Below, piece by piece: positions 24,547-36,926 of a DNA stretch of 64,000 bases. The first letter of the stretch is position 1. Each line of letters opens with the position of its first letter. The notes beneath the pieces are model-generated. The model saw only the letters and a list, made by a program, of their open reading frames with translations. It was not told where the DNA came from and did not search any database. The stretch comes from Papaver somniferum (Eukaryota; Streptophyta; Magnoliopsida; Ranunculales; Papaveraceae). The translations under genes were made by a program, and so were the position numbers. The DNA lies in assembly GCF_003573695.1 (NCBI RefSeq), contig NC_039364.1, positions 229,378,784 through 229,442,783 of the forward strand. The letters run 5' to 3'.

Positions 24547-25645
24547 CTTGTATATAGATTTGTTTTTAGGTTTAATTTTTTTATTTATTTATTATTATTT
24601 GTTCCTTTTTACGTTTCTTTTTGTGTCTTTGATTTACAGGTTCGAAGTGGAATACTAAGGACTTGGGAACAAAAAGCTTAAAGCTAAAAGCTAAAAGCTA
24701 AAAGAGAAAAAAGACATAATTTTTTAGGATTTAATTTTATTTTTATTATTATTTTTATTTATTTTTGTATATAGCTTTTATATATTTTTTTTTAGAATTT
24801 GTAAATAGGCTTTATTTTTCATAATTTTTGTAATTTTTGGACTTTTTATTTGGACTTTATTCTGGACTTTGGACATTATTTTTAAAAACCCTACGGAAGG
24901 GTTATAAATTAAAAAAAAATTAAATACAAACTGTTTGCAGGGAATGACGACGATTACTATATCGTCTCGGCCCCTCGGGTTCGCACACGGCATAGGAGTC
25001 GTGGCCCGAGTCGACAACAACGGTTCATCGCCCGTCTGGTACGGGAGGTAAGTCCAACCGAAACACCCGCGAATCTCCTGCAAGCGGGTTACTGTCTGCC
25101 TTAAGGTGATAATTGTTTGAGGACGAACCGGACTGTTTTTAATTTCCTAGTAAAGGGCAAGGCCTGGCCAAATCAAGATAAGGACTCGGATTTCATCACC
25201 GTTTCCTTCTTGCCCGCCTTAGGAAAACGAAACCAAACGCGAACCTAAGCCTAAAATTTTGAATAGAACGAGACCAATAGGGTAACGAGCTTAATAGGAA
25301 ACTCGTTCGAAAAATATTGGTTGCTCTTTAAGCACATTTCAAAGTTCATGATGGTTTCTGTGAGTTGAATGCGTGACTGCGCCGCCTTGTGATAGCGGTG
25401 AGGCCTTGGGTATCAAAGCTCCACTGAGCTTCCCTCGCCTCGATTCAACTTACATTAGCTCGGATTGATTCCAGAGGGGTGTGCTCAAATTGTAACGAAT
25501 TCCTTTTCGAAGGAATAGAAGCTGGTCTAGAAAACAATCTAAGTGGAGCCATCATGCTTTTTGTTTGCTAGAAATATTTAGGTTTGTTTTGGTGGAGTCG
25601 AGTCGGCCTTGTTTGTGATTGTGTAGATTTCCCCTGCAATTAAGA
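24547..25645 (+). other. Element B leader, copy 1
   Basis: The 1.1-kb leader has no long ORF. It contains a short AAAGCTA microrepeat (24678-24704), a splice-acceptor-like TTTACAG at about 24640, and a GC-rich block at 24942-25060. That block starts with a GACGA..TCGTC hairpin and ends in a splice-donor-like GAGGTAAGT. These may be packaging or splicing signals; that is inference only. Confidence 0.5.
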
Positions 25646-27489
25646 ATGTCGAACTGGTATGATAGAAGCCAATACAATGAATATCGACCTGAATTTGAAT
25701 ATGGACATCATCAGTATTATGACCATAGTGAGAATAGTGGTTGGGGACGCCAACCTTTTTAAGGTTATGGTTCATACCATGGTGATCCCAATTACTATCC
25801 GCACGCGCATCAGTCATACGAGCAAGAAGATTATAGTACTAGTTCTTCGTCTCTAGAGGATACAATCAAACTATTGAAAAGTAGTCCTTATTATGATCCT
25901 TCAGTTCCTATTCCTTCTCTAGAAGAGACTCTTAGGAATTTAGCTGAGTCATCACGTCAGTTAGCTGAATCGACGTATAAATTAGATGAGGTGAATAACG
26001 TAGATATGGACGAAAGAACTGCAACAACAACTGAATCTGTAGAAGATATCCTCAATAGATTAACTCAAAACTTAGATCCTACACTAAGGGAGCTTTCTTT
26101 GGAAGAGACCCTTGAGAGGATAGCTGAGTCGACACGTAGACTTGAGTTAGAGACGAACGAAAGTATTGCTCGAAATAACTTGAATTGCCAATATAGTGTA
26201 TCCAATAATACCCTTGAGAATGAAGATACTTTTTCACATAATCAAGATAACGAGGTTATAATTGGTAACACTACTTATTTAGATAAGGTTCAATCATCTT
26301 CGTACTATTATGATGATGAGGATAGTAGTGATGAAGAATCTGAAATATGTAGGCATAGTAATCAGGAATCTAGTAATCCAATTGAGCTTTATAATGATTA
26401 TATTATTTCTAGTTCAAATCCAAATAATTATTATGATTATTCACCTATTCAAAAGGACAAGGATTTGATTAGGGATTCCACCGTTTTAGACGATGTAGTA
26501 TGTCCTGTTTACGAATCCGATAAAGGTTTAGAGGAACCGGTTTATCTTGAGACTACTGTTTTCGAGTCGAACGATTTAGAAACTGTAATCGATGATGGTT
26601 TCGAGGAACGGTTTTACCCTGAGAATACTGTTTCAGAGTCGTACGATTTAGAAACAATAGTCTTAGATGAACTCGTAGAGATTAATGAGGATACACTGCA
26701 ATATTACAACTTAGAAGAATCAATTGCCCATTTTCAGGAATCTGATGACCTAGAAATTAGGGAGATTGTGGCTAGTCTAACTAGAAACACTGAAAACTCT
26801 AAGTTTGGGGGTGATTATCACTTTCCTAGTGCTTTACCTTTAACTCTCAGAAAGTCGCCTCACATAGGACTTGATATCCATGCCTCAACCATCTTACAAG
26901 ATTATCTTCATACTAGGTTTCCCGAACCTAATGATGTCATGAAAAAAGTTCAGTCGTTAGAAACCCATCCTCTGGTTGATGTGGTTTGCCCAGGCTATGA
27001 TCCCCAGATTGACTTTGTTTTCCCACCAAATAGTTTTCTTCCAACTGTGGGAACGTTTAGATTTCAAATGTGTCACTTATTAAGTTCTAAGACTAAGCCT
27101 AAGTACTTTAGGAAATTAGAATCGACACATTTGCTTAGGAATGACCACTCTGACTGTGGTCAACTATGTAAGTCATACCTAATTGACTTAGAGGATCCTA
27201 AATTATTTAGGTTATTTTGTGATTCCAGATTCTTATCTGAGTTTTTCCAGACTCTAGGACCTAATAATTTGAATCCTACCTATGAGGAATGCATCCGAGG
27301 AAAATAGTCTATTTAGACCCCTTCATAGAACCTGAACCTGAACCGCAATTAGCGATAGTTATCCAGAAACTAGGTAAGGGCATGCTAGTCTTGTACATTT
27401 TCTTGGTTCACTGCAGTTTCCTTTTGTCAGCTCTTTTTGGTTTTAAAGACCCACAGTTATTCCGGCTATTGTTATACGGTTCGAGTTGA
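25646..27489 (+). pseudogene. Element B unknown acidic repeat protein, copy 1 (one stop, one frameshift)
   Basis: I do not recognise this protein. The start is ATG 25646 (MSNWYDRSQYNEYRP, Tyr/Gln-rich). An in-frame TAA lies at 25760-25762, where copy 2 has a CAA-type base. The frame then stays open from there to 27307. The protein is acidic and built of degenerate internal duplications: SLEETLRNLAESSRQL and SLEETLERIAESTRRLE; VYLETTVFESNDLET and FYPENTVSESYDLET; DVVCPVY and DVVCPGY; DPKLFRLF and DPQLFRLL. At 27291 a missing A relative to copy 2 shifts the frame. The original C-terminus, in frame at 27289-27489, has a hydrophobic segment (VLYIFLVHCSFLLSALFGF) that could span a membrane. No zinc knuckle, protease or polymerase motif is present. 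Confidence 0.6.
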
Positions 27490-28008
27490 CTAAACCTTTT
27501 CTATGTCTGGCTGAAGACTTTAAACTTAGCACTTCTTGGGAGGTAACCCAAACTCATGCAACCAGGTAATATCTTTCCTTAACTCTTTTTCTTCGAATGG
27601 TAATAGTTTCTCCTTGTTCATGTTTTTAATTTTATCTTTAGAACATTGAGGACAATGTTAGGTTTAAGTTTGGGGGTATGGGAGAAACTTTTTAGTTGAT
27701 GCCTATTGAGGATTGCACTAACTAATCTAAGTGGATGGAAGCATTTTGATTGTAGGAGTTTGAGGAACCAATCTGATTAGATGGAAACATCTAAAGAGTC
27801 TATTCATAAAAGCACAGAGCTCAGGTGTTAGAAATAACATGATAGTTTCACCATATCTCGTTGAGTCCTTTTCACTTCTATTTTTATTTATTTATTTATT
27901 TTTTTTTATTTTGTTTTTAAACTATGTTTCTCTAAGTAATAGGTGGGGCCCACGATTCAAGTTGTTACCAATGCTAGGGTGAATTAGAGTGATTGAGATA
28001 CCTTCAGC

Positions 28009-28044
<36 letters not shown>

Positions 28045-28090
28045 GAAAAAAAGAAAGTTGAAAAAAGAAAGAAAGATGAAAAAAATGGTA

Positions 28091-28130
<40 letters not shown>

Positions 28131-28803
28131 GACCAGACCATTTGACCAAAAGGAATAAATTCAATAAAGTCGACCACTGGTACCCTTGTATATGCCAGTT
28201 GTGTTGACCTAGAGTTAGGTTATCGACCACTGGTACCCTTGTATATGCCAATGTGTTGATATTAGTCAGACTAGTATCTCAATCCATTAGGATAGGTTCA
28301 TTTTGGCGGAGGCCTTCAGACAGATATGGGAAACGTCGTTCACTTAGTAAACATCAAAACCATCTATGTTTTCTATATCCATCTTCTTGATCTATCCATG
28401 TGATTAGTTTTGACTCCGAATATGATGTCCATAGTGCAACTATCTGAGTAGAGCTCTGTCACTTTATATGAATTTTAGTATGCTTGAGTGCAAACTCGTG
28501 TACAGCAATTGGAATTTCGCATCAGGGTACTTCTTCCTGTAGTCAATAAGTATGCCAACCAAGGAGATTCTTTAGTGCCTTCCAAGGTTCTGCGTAGATA
28601 GCTAAGGTCTGGAGTACAGGTTTTGTGGGTATATCTCTGGTAAGCCCTCCCGAGACTATAACTCGGCCACTAGGGCCACCTAGGGGTTTAAAGGCTTATT
28701 GCATACGCTAAATGCAATCGACGATGCCTGCGACAGTGAGTTAGGATTTTATTTTGTAGTTTTGATTTGCTCGGGACTAGCAAATAATAAGTTTGGGGGT
28801 ATT
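27490..28803 (+). other. Element B 3' non-coding region, copy 1
   Basis: ATTGAGGACAATGT (27645-27658) and GGTTTAAGTTTGGGGG (27661-27676) form an internal polypurine-like module, also present in element A. Poly-A-rich tracts lie at 28009-28129; the all-lysine ORF there is not a gene. A roughly 38-base direct repeat (starting TCGACCACTGGTACCC) occurs near 28170 and 28222. The 30-base module shared with element A is at 28620-28649, and the true polypurine tract AAGTTTGGGGGTATT abuts the LTR at 28789-28803. Confidence 0.7.
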
Positions 28804-30382
28804 TGATAGACGCATTTATGTGTCTAATATAGCTCATTTGTATATATTGTTAGTGCTCAATTTTGTACTTATTTGGTTATTTTATTTATTTGTAGGTGTT
28901 TTTAGAAGAATAAGGATTTGCGGCGAAATTGGCTGAAAATGCGGCGTTTGGACCTCCGTTGATAGAGTACCGGAAGCGCCCCAGAAGTGTACCGGAAGTA
29001 CCCCAGAAATACCCCGGAGGAACCCCGGAAAAAGTGCGGAAAATGCCCCAGAGGACACTTGCTATACGGATCCTTGATTTTGGATAAGGGGTAACCTAAT
29101 TACTAAGGGGTGACCCATTTCCAGGCAGCTGCTAAAGGGAGACCAGCCACAGATAAGGGGAGGTCAACTTCTCAAATTTAAAAGTAAATTTTGGCGGGAA
29201 AATGCATGCATCGTCTGGCAGATTTTGGTTCGATTATTGGAGGAGTTTTAATGCGATTAAACACCGGAAATCAGTTGGGATAATCCTGTTAGACCTAAAC
29301 AGACCCTATGCAAGTGATTGGGCTGATCGAATTGGGCTGGAATGGCCGTGAGAAGCGATCAAAGTCCAAACAGAATACGTGTTCTCTGTGAAGTTTTCAA
29401 ATATTTTTTAGAAATTCTGGGAGAGTTTACGTTGAATTAAAGTGTATCTAGTCTTGTTTAAGGATTAGGAGAAGTTTGGAGCGTAAGAAATTGCCAGAAG
29501 ACGCGTACAAAGCAACAGAAAGAGATTTCTCTCTCAACTGCACGTGAAGAAAAAAGGGAGATAAACTCGGATTTAATCGAGTTATTTGGACCCTATTGGT
29601 ATATAAAGGCTGGTGGGAAGTGAGAGAAAGTTTTATCAAGAGTTAGGGGTCGATTGGGAGGCCAGCAGAGAGGCGCAGGAGGAGTTGCAGGAATTGTACC
29701 TGCTGCTGCTGCTGCCATTAACAAAGCTCGAAGAACACGAAGAACACACCAGCATAGACAGTCGTTTATCAACAGTGTCAACGACTAGCATCCGAGGGTC
29801 TTAAAACAGCAGCGTCAACAGCATCACAGAAGTGTCGCAGTTAGCTGCAGTTAAATTCTATCGTTTCTGTTGGACGCGTTTTGTGAGTCTCAGAACCACT
29901 ATTTTATAACTTTTGACTCTTTTAATCACACTTTGAACTTTGAATTAATATTTTGAGTGTGTGTTATTGATATGAATAGCTAAACCCCAATACTGGGATG
30001 ATGGAGGAAGCCATATTTTACATATATAAAAATTATATTTAATTCTTTTATGACTTCTTGCATTTTTATTAAATGTTTTATGATTTTTTTCTTAATTGAT
30101 TGTCATTTCTTTTGATGGTTTATGCTTGGTCTGTACTTTTGATATGCCATGCTTTCGATTTACAGTTAATCTTCTAAAAATCTACCTTGGCAAGAATTAG
30201 AGTCCCTATTTTTATGTGAGCTATAATTGTTTTGGAAATAAATATTTACTTATATGAATGATTATGGTGGAATCCTGAGTCCTAGTGTCTCTTGATCCTG
30301 TGACAATTTTGTATATTTTTTTTTTTAAATCAATTCAGTCCAGCATCGTATCCGTATTTACCGCAATCGAAGTACTACAACA
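28804..30382 (+). repeat. Element B LTR 2 (central)
   Basis: It has the same termini as LTR 1 and 3 and differs from both mainly by small deletions clustered after 29400, for example TATAGTAC-type losses near 30132 and several bases missing at 30315-30345. Confidence 0.92.
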
Positions 30383-30385
30383 AAA

Positions 30386-30403
30386 TGGCGCCGCTGCCGG
30401 GGA
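30386..30403 (+). promoter_or_regulatory. Element B primer-binding site, copy 2
   Basis: Identical to the sites at 10057 and 24529. Confidence 0.85.
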
Positions 30404-31484
30404 CTTGTATTAGATTTGTTTTTAGGTTTAATTTTTTTATTTATTTATTATTATTTGTTCCTTTTTACGTTTCTTTTTGTGTCTTTGATTTACAGGTTCG
30501 AAGTGGAATACTAAGGACTTGGGAACAAAAAGCTTAAAGCTAAAAGCTAAAAGCTAAAAGAGAAAAAAGACATAATTTTTTAGGATTTAATTTTATTTTT
30601 ATTTATTTTTGTATATAGCTTATATATATTTTTTTTTAGAATTTGTAAATAGGCTTTATTTTTCATAATTTTTGTAATTTTTGGACTTTTTATTTGGACT
30701 TTATTCTGGACTTTGGACATTATTTTTAAAAACCCTACGGAAGGGTTATAAATTAAAAAAAAATTAAATACAAACTGTTTGCAGGGAAGGACGACGATTA
30801 CTATATCGTCTCGGCCCCTCGGGTTCGCACACGGCATAGGAGTCGTGGCCCGAGTCGACAACAACGGTTCATCGCCCGTCTGGTACGGGAGGTAAGTCCA
30901 ACCGAAACACCCGCGAATCTCCTGCAAGCGGGTTACTGTCTGCCTTAAGGTGATAAATTGTTTGAGGACGAACCGACTGTTTTTAATTTCCTAGTAAGGG
31001 CAAGGCCTGGCCAAATCAAGATAGGAGGACGGATTTCATCACCGTTCCTTCTTGCCCGCCTTAGAAAACGAAACCAAACGCGAACCTAAGCCTAAAATTT
31101 TGAATAGAACGAGACCAATAGGGTAACGAGCTTAATAGGAAACTCGTTTCGAAAAATATTGGTTGCTCTTTAAGCACATTTCAAGTTCATGATGGTTTTC
31201 TGTGAGTTGAATGCGTGACTGCGCCGCCTTGTGATAGCGGGAGGCCTTGGGTATCAAAGCTCCACTGAGCTTCCCTCGCCTCGATTCAACTTACATTAGC
31301 TCGGATTGATTCCAGAGGGGTGTGCTCAAATTGTAACGAATTCCTTTTCGAAGGAATAGAAGCTGGTCTAGAAAACAATCTAAGTGGAGCCATCATGCTT
31401 TTGTTTGCTAGAAATATTTAGGTTTGTTTTGGTGGAGTCGAGTCGGCCTTGTTGTGATTGTGTAGATTTTCCCTGCAATTAAGA
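30404..31484 (+). other. Element B leader, copy 2
   Basis: It has the same layout as the leader at 24547-25645, with about twenty 1- to 3-base indels and hardly any substitutions. Confidence 0.5.
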
Positions 31485-33325
31485 ATGTCGACTGGTATGA
31501 TAGAAGCCAATACAATGAATATCGACCTGAATTTGAATATGGACAATCATCAGTATTATGACCATAGTGAGAATAGTGGTTGGGGACGCCCAACCTTTTC
31601 AAGGTTATGGTTCATACCATGGTGATCCAATTCTATCCGCACGCGCATCAGTCATACGAGCAAGAAGATTATAGTACTAGTTCTTCTCTCAGAGGATACA
31701 ATCAAACTATTGAAAAGTAGTCCTTATTATGATCCTTCAGTTCCTATTCCTTCTCTAGAAGACTCTTTAGGAATTTAGCTGAGTCATCACGTCAGTTAGC
31801 TGAATCGACGTATAAATTAGATGAGGTGAATAACGTAGATATGGACGAAAGAACTGCAACACAACAACTGAATCTGTAGAAGATATCCTCAATAGATTAA
31901 CTCAAAACTTGATCCTACACTAAGGGAGCTTTCTTTGGAAGAGACCCTTGAGAGGATAGCTGAGTCGACACGTAGACTTGAGTTAGAGACGAACGAAAGT
32001 ATTGCTCGAAATAACTTGAATTGCCAATATGTGTATCCAATAATACCCTTGAGAATGAAGATACTTTTTCACATAATCAAGATAACGAGGTTATAATTGG
32101 TAACACTACTTATTTAGATAAGGTTCAATCATCTTCGTACTATTATGATGATGAGGATAGTAGTGATGAAGAATCTGAAATATGTAGGCATAGTAATCAG
32201 GAATCTAGTAATCCAATTGAGCTTTATAATGATTATATTATTTCTAGTTCAAATCCAAATAATTATTATGATTATTCACCTATTCAAAAGGACGAGGATT
32301 TGATTAGGGATTCCACCGTTTTAGACGATGTAGTATGTCCTGTTTACGAATCCGATAAAGGTTTAGAGGAACCGGTTTATCTTGAGACTACTGTTTTCGA
32401 GTCGAACGATTTAGAAACTGTAATCGATGATGGTTTCGAGGAACGGTTTTACCCTGAGAATACTGTTTCAGAGTCGTACGATTTAGAAACAATAGTCTTA
32501 GATGAACTCGTAGAGATTAATGAGGATACACTGCAATATTACAACTTAGAAGAATCAATTGCCCATTTTCAGGAATCTGATGACCTAGAAATTAGGGAGA
32601 TTGTGGCTAGTCTAACTAGAAACTGAAAACTCTAAGTTTGGGGGTGATTATCACTTTCCTAGTGCTTTACCTTTAACTCTCAGAAAGTCGCCTCACATAG
32701 GACTTGATATCCATGCCTCAACCATCTTACAAGATTATCTTCATACTAGGTTTCCCGAACCTAATGATGTCATGAAAAAAGTTCAGTCGTTAGAAACCCA
32801 TCCTCTGGTTGATGTGGTTTGCCCAGGCTATGATCCCAGATTGACTTTGTTTTCCCACCAAATAGTTTTCTTCCAACTGTGGGAACGTTTAGATTTCAAA
32901 TGTGTCACTTATTAAGTTCTAAGACTAAGCCTAAGTACTTTAGGAAATTAGAATCGACACATTTGCTTCAGAATGACCACTACTCTGACTGTGGTCAACT
33001 ATGTAAGTCATACCTAATTGACTTAGAGGATCCTAAATTATTTAGGTTATTTTGTGATTCCAGATTCTTATCTGAGTTTTTCCAGACTCTAGGACCTAAT
33101 AATTTGAATCCTACCTATGAGGAAATGCATCCGAGGAAAATAGTCTATTTAGACCCCTTCATAGAACCTGAACCTGAACCGCAATTAGCGATAGTTATCC
33201 AGAAACTAGGTAAGGGCATGCTAGTCTTGTACATTTTCTTGGTTCACTGCAGTTTCCTTTTGTCAGCTCTTTTTGGTTTTAAAGACCCACAGTTATTCCG
33301 GCTATTGTTATACGGTTCGAGTTGA
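31485..33325 (+). pseudogene. Element B unknown acidic repeat protein, copy 2 (several frameshifts)
   Basis: The second copy of the unrecognised element B protein starts at ATG 31485. Single-base indels break it early (near 31491, 31588, 31629, 31690, 31765, 31910 and 32031). A long intact stretch follows (about 32021-32626), ending at a TGA caused by loss of three bases' worth of frame near 32622. Further breaks lie near 32837 and 32970. The final segment 32879-33325 is open and keeps the DPKLFRLF/DPQLFRLL pair and the hydrophobic C-terminal segment that copy 1 loses. Together the two copies indicate an ancestral ORF of roughly 610 codons. I have not assembled it here. Confidence 0.6.
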
Positions 33326-33838
33326 CTAAACCTTTTCTATGTCTGGCTGAAGACTTTAAACTTAGCACTTCTTGGGAGGTAACCCAAACTCATGCAACCA
33401 GGTAATATCGTAATATCTTTCCTTAACTCTTTTCTTCGAATGGTAATAGTTTCTCCTTGTTCATGTTTTTAATTTTATCTTTAGAACATTGAGGACAATG
33501 TTAGGTTTAAGTTTGGGGGTATGGGAGAAACTTTTTTTAGTTGATGCCTATTGAGGATTGCACTAACTAATCTAAGTGGATGGAAGCATTTTGATTGTAG
33601 GAGTTTGAGGAACCAATCTGATTAGATGGAAACATCTAAAGAGTCTATTCATAAAAGCACAGAGCTCAGGTGTTAGAAATAACATGATAGTTTCACCATA
33701 TCTCGTTGAGTCCTTTTCACTTCTATTTTTATTTTTTATTTTGTTTTTAAACTATGTTTCTCTAAGTAATAGGTGGGGCCCACGATTCAAGTTGTTACCA
33801 ATGCTAGGGTGAATTAGAGTGATTGAGATACCTTCAGC

Positions 33839-33881
<43 letters not shown>

Positions 33882-33925
33882 GAAAAAAAAGAAAGTTGAA
33901 AAAGAAAAAAAAAAAAAAAATGGTA

Positions 33926-33972
<47 letters not shown>

Positions 33973-34648
33973 GACCAGACCATTTGACCAAAAGGAATAA
34001 ATTCAATAAAGTCGACCACTGGTACCCTTGTATATGCCAGTTGTGTTGACCTAGAGTTAGGTTATCGACCACTGGTACCCTTGTATATGCCAATGTGTTG
34101 ATATTAGTCAGACTAGTATCTCAATCCATTAGGATAGGTTCATTTTGGCGGAGGCCTTCAGACAGATATGGGAAACGTCGTTCACTTAGTAAACATCAAA
34201 ACCATCTATGTTTTCTATATCCATCTTCTTGATCTATCCATGTGATTAGTTTTGACTCCGAATATGATGTCCATAGTGCAACTATCTGAGTAGAGCTCTG
34301 TCACTTTATATGAATTTTAGTATGCTTGAGTGCAAACTCGTGTACAGCAATTGGAATTTCGCATCAGGGTACTTCTTCCTGTAGTCAATAAGTATGCCAA
34401 CCAAGGAGATTCTTTAGTCCTTCGCCAAGCTAAGGTGCGTAGATAGCTAAGGTCTGGAGTACAGGTTTTGTGGGTATATCTCTGGTAAGCCCTCCCGAGA
34501 CTATAACTCGGCCACTAGGGCCACCTAGGGGTTTAAAGGCTTATTGCATACGCTAAATGCAATCGACGATGCCTGCGACAGTGAGTTAGGATTTTATTTT
34601 GTAGTTTTGATTTGCTCGGGACTAGCAAATAATAAGTTTGGGGGTATT
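33326..34648 (+). other. Element B 3' non-coding region, copy 2
   Basis: It has the same modules as copy 1: internal polypurine-like tract near 33505, longer poly-A tracts (33841-33968), the duplicated TCGACCACTGGTACCC block, the shared 30-base module at 34465-34494 and the terminal polypurine tract before 34649. Confidence 0.7.
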
Positions 34649-36233
34649 TGATAGACGCATTTATGTGTCTAATATAGCTCATTTGTATATATTGTTAGTG
34701 CTCAATTTTGTACTTATTTGGTTATTTTATTTATTTGTAGGTGTTTTTAGAAGGATAAGGATTTGCGGCGAAATTGGCTGAAAATGCGGCGTTTGGACCT
34801 CCGTTGATAGAGTACCGGAAGCGCCCCAGAAGTGTACCGGAAGTACCCCAGAAATACCCCGGAGGAACCCCGGAAAAAGTGCGGAAAATGCCCCAGAGGA
34901 CACTTGCTATACGGATCCTTGATTTTGGATAAGGGGTAACCTAATTACTAAGGGGTGACCCATTTCCAGGCAGCTGCTAAAGGGAGACCAGCCACAGATA
35001 AGGGGAGGTCAACTTCTCAAATTTAAAAGCAAATTTTGGCGGGAAAATGCATGCATCGTCTGGCAGATTTTGGTTCGATTATTGGAGGAGTTTTAATGCG
35101 ATTAAACACCGGAAATCAGTTGGGATAATCCTGTTAGACCTAAACAGACCCTATGCAAGTGATTGGGCTGATCGAATTGGGCTGGAATGGCCGTGAGAAG
35201 CGATCAAAGTCCAAACAGAATACGTGTTCTCTGTGAAGTTTTCAAATATATTTTAGAGATTCTGGGAGAGTTTTACGTTGAAGTAAAGTGTATCTAGTCT
35301 TGTTTAAGGATTAGGAGAAGTTTGGAGCGTAAGAAATTGCCAGAAGACGCGTACAAAGCAACAGAAAGAGATTTCTCTCTCAACTGCACGTGAAGAAAAA
35401 AGGGAGATAAACTCGGATTTAATCGAGTTATTTGGACCCTATTGGTATATAAAGGCTGGTGGGAAGTGAGAGAAAGTTTTATCAAGAGTTAGGGGTCGAT
35501 TGGGAGGCCAGCAGAGAGGCGCAGGAGGAGTTGCAGGAATTGTACCTGCTGCTGCTGCTGCCATTAACAAAGCTCGAAGAACACGAAGAACACACCAGCA
35601 TAGACAGTCGTTTATCAACAGTGTCAACGACTAGCATCCGAGGGTCTTAAAACAGCAGCGTCAACAGCATCACAGAAGTGTCGCAGTTAGCTGCAGTTAA
35701 ATTCTATCGTTTCTGTTGGACGCGTTTTGTGAGTCTCAGAACCACTATTTTATAACTTTTGACTCTTTTAATCACACTTTGAACTTTGAATTAATATTTT
35801 GAGTGTGTGATTGATATGAATAGCTAAACCCCAATACTGGGATGATGGAGGAAGCCATATTTTACATATATAAAAATTATATTTAATTCTTTTATGACTT
35901 CTTGCATTTTTATTAAATGTTTTATGATTTTTTTCTTAATTGAGTGTCATTTCTTTTGATGGTTTATGCTTGGTCTTAGTACTTTTGATATGCCATGCTT
36001 TCGATTTACAGTTAATCTTCTAAAAATCTACCTTGGCAAGAATTAGAGTCCCTATTTTTATGTGAGCTATAATTGTTTTGGAAATAAATATATTACTTAT
36101 ATGAATGATTATGGTGGAATCCTGAGTCCTAGTGTCTCTTGATCCTGTGACAATTTTGTATATATTTTTGTTTTTAAATCTATTCAAGTCCGAGCATCGT
36201 ATCCGTATTTACCGCAATCGAAGTACTACAACA
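34649..36233 (+). repeat. Element B LTR 3
   Basis: Nearly identical to LTR 1, with only a handful of differences seen. It is followed immediately by the target duplication TCTAT. Confidence 0.92.
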
Positions 36234-36238
36234 TCTAT

Positions 36239-36926
36239 CTAGAACTGTTGTGTTTTGAAGGGACTTCTTCCTCAAAGATAGTAGTAGGATAAACGGAAAA
36301 TGGGTCATTTGTCCAAAAAAATTTAAAACATGGTTCTAATGGACGAGTAAAAATTAGTATGGGTGAAATGGACACCAAAAAAATAGCTAGAATAAAATTG
36401 GATTCATCCTGTCTTAAAATTAAAAAAGAACGAGGATGAAGCTAGATGCATCCTGATGTAAATTAAAAATAAGAAAAAATATTTGAAAATGTGTATGATG
36501 AAACTGTTTACATCCTATCTATTTTTACATTTTCGTCCAATTAAACAGTATCAAATTTAGATGTCTTTTTCACCCAAAAATTATTATGTGTAGGATAAAG
36601 CTTATATAAAAATTAAAGCACTCGTCATATGGTTCAATTTTAACACCCCGGTGAAACACAACCCAAGAATCCATGACAAACTAAATATGTTTTGCAAACG
36701 AAAGCATAATTTGGTTGACTACCATTTTAAGCAAAATGAAGGATAATTCCATATCCCCATTTCATATAAGAACATGCTTCCAAAAAAATGAAAAATGAAA
36801 AATGAAAAACGAAAAATGAAAAATGAAAATGCTAATTCATATAGAAAGTGTCCTCTTTTTAGATTCTAAAAATGATACTTATTGGAAATCGGTATTGAAA
36901 ATTAATTCTAGATCATCAATGTATAG
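36239..36926. other. Intergenic, no gene seen
   Basis: AT-rich sequence with an AAAATGA-type microsatellite at 36788-36830. From about 36820 rightward it is the downstream half of a segment duplicated again at 39640. Confidence 0.6.

Larger units (their letters stand above)
22939..36233 (+). mobile_element. Element B: tandem LTR-I-LTR-I-LTR retrotransposon array
   Basis: Three near-identical LTRs (1587, 1579 and 1585 bp) alternate with two internal regions (4278 and 4266 bp). TCTAT flanks the whole array at 22934-22938 and 36234-36238, and no target duplication surrounds the middle LTR. Each internal region begins with a tRNA-Asp-type PBS and ends with a G-rich polypurine tract. I find no gag, protease, RT, RNase H or integrase motif in any frame, so the element appears non-autonomous. 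Near-identity of the outer LTRs implies a recent insertion. Confidence 0.92.

Noticed and set aside
27922..28251. ORFs of poly-Lys or poly-Phe around the A-rich tracts (also 33752-34093)
   Set aside because: Products of homopolymer runs in element B non-coding sequence.
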